From: Caulobacteraceae bacterium
GTDB taxonomy: Bacteria; Pseudomonadota; Alphaproteobacteria; Caulobacterales; Caulobacteraceae
Direction of reading: 5' to 3'
Assembly: GCA_947479185.1 (NCBI GenBank)
Contig: CANJYY010000123.1
Location: 1-7,203, forward strand
Length of the DNA stretch: 7,203 nucleotides
Each line of letters opens with the position of its first letter. The first letter of the stretch is position 1. The translations under genes and the position numbers were made by a program. The notes beneath the pieces are model-generated. The model worked only from the letters and a program-made list of their open reading frames with translations. It was not told where the DNA came from and did no database searches. Of the stretch, positions 6,055 to 7,203 are shown piece by piece.

Positions 6055-7203
6055 TGAGCCGGTTCTCCCTGCGCCGGGCCGTCCGCCCCGAGCCGGCCGC
6101 CGCGCCGGCCGAAATCCCGCTCCTGATCATCGAGACGCCGGCTCCGGCGCCGGTCGCGCCGCATGTGTCGGACGAGCAGCTGGACATGCGGCTGCGGCTG
6201 CACGCACGGCTGATCGAGGAAATCGACCTCTCCAAGCTCGGCGAGCTGGACGAGGGCGAGATACGCCGACAGGTGCGCCGGCTGGTCGGCGACTTCGCCC
6301 GCGACAGCCGGTTGGCGCTCAACACCGCCGAACTCGACCAGATGGGCGAGGAGGTGTTCGACGAGATGGTCGGCCTCGGCCCCATCGAGCCGCTGCTCAA
6401 GGACGAGTCGATCAACGACATCCTGATCAACGGGCCGTTCCAGGTCTACGTCGAGCGGCGCGGCGAGCTGGAGCTGACGCCGATCCGCTTCCGCGACAAC
6501 GATCACCTGCTGCGCATCGTCAACCGCATCGTCGCCGCCGTCGGCCGGCGCATCGACGAGTCGAGCCCGATGGTCGACGCCCGCCTGGCCGACGGCAGCC
6601 GGGTCAACGCGGCGATTGCCCCGATCGCCATCGACGGCGCCTGCGTCTCGATCCGCAAGTTCTCCAAGAAGCCGCTCAGCTTCGAGCGGCTGGTGGCCGT
6701 CGGCGCGATGCCGGCCTGCGTCGCGGAGTTTCTCGCCGGAGCGGTCAAGTCGCGCGTCTCGACGGTGATCAGCGGCGGCACCGGCTCTGGCAAGACCACC
6801 CTGCTCAACGCCTGCTCGGCGGCGATCAGCGAGAAGGAGCGGCTTATCACCATCGAGGACGCGGCCGAACTGCAGCTGCAGCAGCCGCACGTGGTGCGCA
6901 TGGAGACCCGCCCGCCGAACATCGAGGGCAAGGGCGAGATCCGTCAGCGCGAGCTGGTCAAGAACGCCCTGCGCATGCGGCCGGACCGGGTGATCCTTGG
7001 GGAAGTCCGGGGCGAGGAAGCCTTCGACATGCTCCAGGCCATGAACACCGGGCACGAGGGCTCGATGGCCACCATCCACTCCAACTCCGCCCGCGAGGCC
7101 ATCACCCGCCTGGAACAGATGGTCGCCATGGGCGGCATGACCCTGAGCGCCGAAGCCGTCCGTGGACAGATCGCCGCCGCCGTCGGCATGGTCGTGCAGG
7201 TCA
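6054..7203 (+). CDS. cpaF: Flp/Tad pilus assembly ATPase CpaF (TadA family), C-terminus beyond window
   Basis: Cytoplasmic hexameric secretion ATPase of the VirB11/TadA family, the motor for Tad pilus extension and probably retraction. 383 residues are visible. A Pro/Ala-rich variable leader (1-38) precedes the N-terminal domain (about 40-215) with [22 protein letters not shown] (106-127), [15 protein letters not shown] (172-186) and [11 protein letters not shown] (199-209). In the catalytic domain, Walker A is GGTGSGKTT (241-249, K247), the Asp box is [11 protein letters not shown] (265-275), Walker B is [19 protein letters not shown] (309-327) and the His box is [13 protein letters not shown] (332-344). 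All catalytic motifs are intact. CpaF proteins run about 450-500 residues, so the last part of the C-terminal domain is missing because of the window edge. The ATG shares its A with the cpaE stop (TGATG) and has GAGGG seven bases upstream. tadB and tadC homologues would be expected next. Confidence 0.96.
   Translation, partial: MSRFSLRRAVRPEPAAAPAEIPLLIIETPAPAPVAPHVSDEQLDMRLRLHARLIEEIDLSKLGELDEGEIRRQVRRLVGDFARDSRLALNTAELDQMGEEVFDEMVGLGPIEPLLKDESINDILINGPFQVYVERRGELELTPIRFRDNDHLLRIVNRIVAAVGRRIDESSPMVDARLADGSRVNAAIAPIAIDGACVSIRKFSKKPLSFERLVAVGAMPACVAEFLAGAVKSRVSTVISGGTGSGKTTLLNACSAAISEKERLITIEDAAELQLQQPHVVRMETRPPNIEGKGEIRQRELVKNALRMRPDRVILGEVRGEEAFDMLQAMNTGHEGSMATIHSNSAREAITRLEQMVAMGGMTLSAEAVRGQIAAAVGMVVQV

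Noticed and set aside
5628..7079. Long minus-strand open frame opposite cpaE and cpaF
   Set aside because: Same reason: compositionally biased shadow of real plus-strand genes, with no recognisable domain.

Overview
The window is very GC-rich with dense coding and strong G/C bias at third codon positions. It carries a tad/cpa pilus-assembly cluster of alphaproteobacterial type. Together with the catabolic genes beside it, this suggests an alphaproteobacterium, plausibly of the Caulobacterales (Caulobacter/Phenylobacterium/Brevundimonas group). The genus is inference only.

Layout: (1) Positions 1-953, minus strand, hold the N-terminal ~317 residues of an acyl-CoA dehydrogenase whose C-terminus lies outside the window. 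(2) Positions 954-1104 are a short divergent intergenic region with an imperfect long inverted repeat, a CTGATCAG palindrome and a perfect 6-bp hairpin. (3) Positions 1105-2403, plus strand, are a complete guanine deaminase (guaD). (4) Positions 2404-2588 are a relatively AT-rich intergenic region with a possible post-guaD hairpin, a weak sigma70-like promoter and small inverted repeats. (5) From 2589 to the right edge, plus strand, runs a compact operon cpaB-cpaC-cpaE-cpaF. Its junctions are 4 nt, 9 nt and a 1-nt stop/start overlap. cpaF is cut by the window end.

The four cpa genes encode parts of one machine, a type IVc (Flp/Tad) pilus. CpaC is the outer-membrane secretin, CpaB its inner-membrane-anchored periplasmic partner, CpaE (TadZ-like) the MinD-family localisation factor, and CpaF (TadA-like) the hexameric motor ATPase. 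No prepilin (pilA/flp), prepilin peptidase (cpaA) or CpaD lipoprotein gene lies upstream or between these genes, where the classical Caulobacter-type order would put them. This looks like a rearranged, possibly secondary, tad locus inserted next to purine and acyl-CoA catabolism genes.

The most interesting points are the CpaE P-loop, in which both the signature lysine and the P-loop lysine are replaced, its degenerate receiver domain, the missing cpaD, and a perfect 7-bp hairpin that overlaps the ribosome binding site and abuts the start codon of cpaF. I found no clearly novel system, and no tRNA, rRNA, CRISPR array or insertion sequence.
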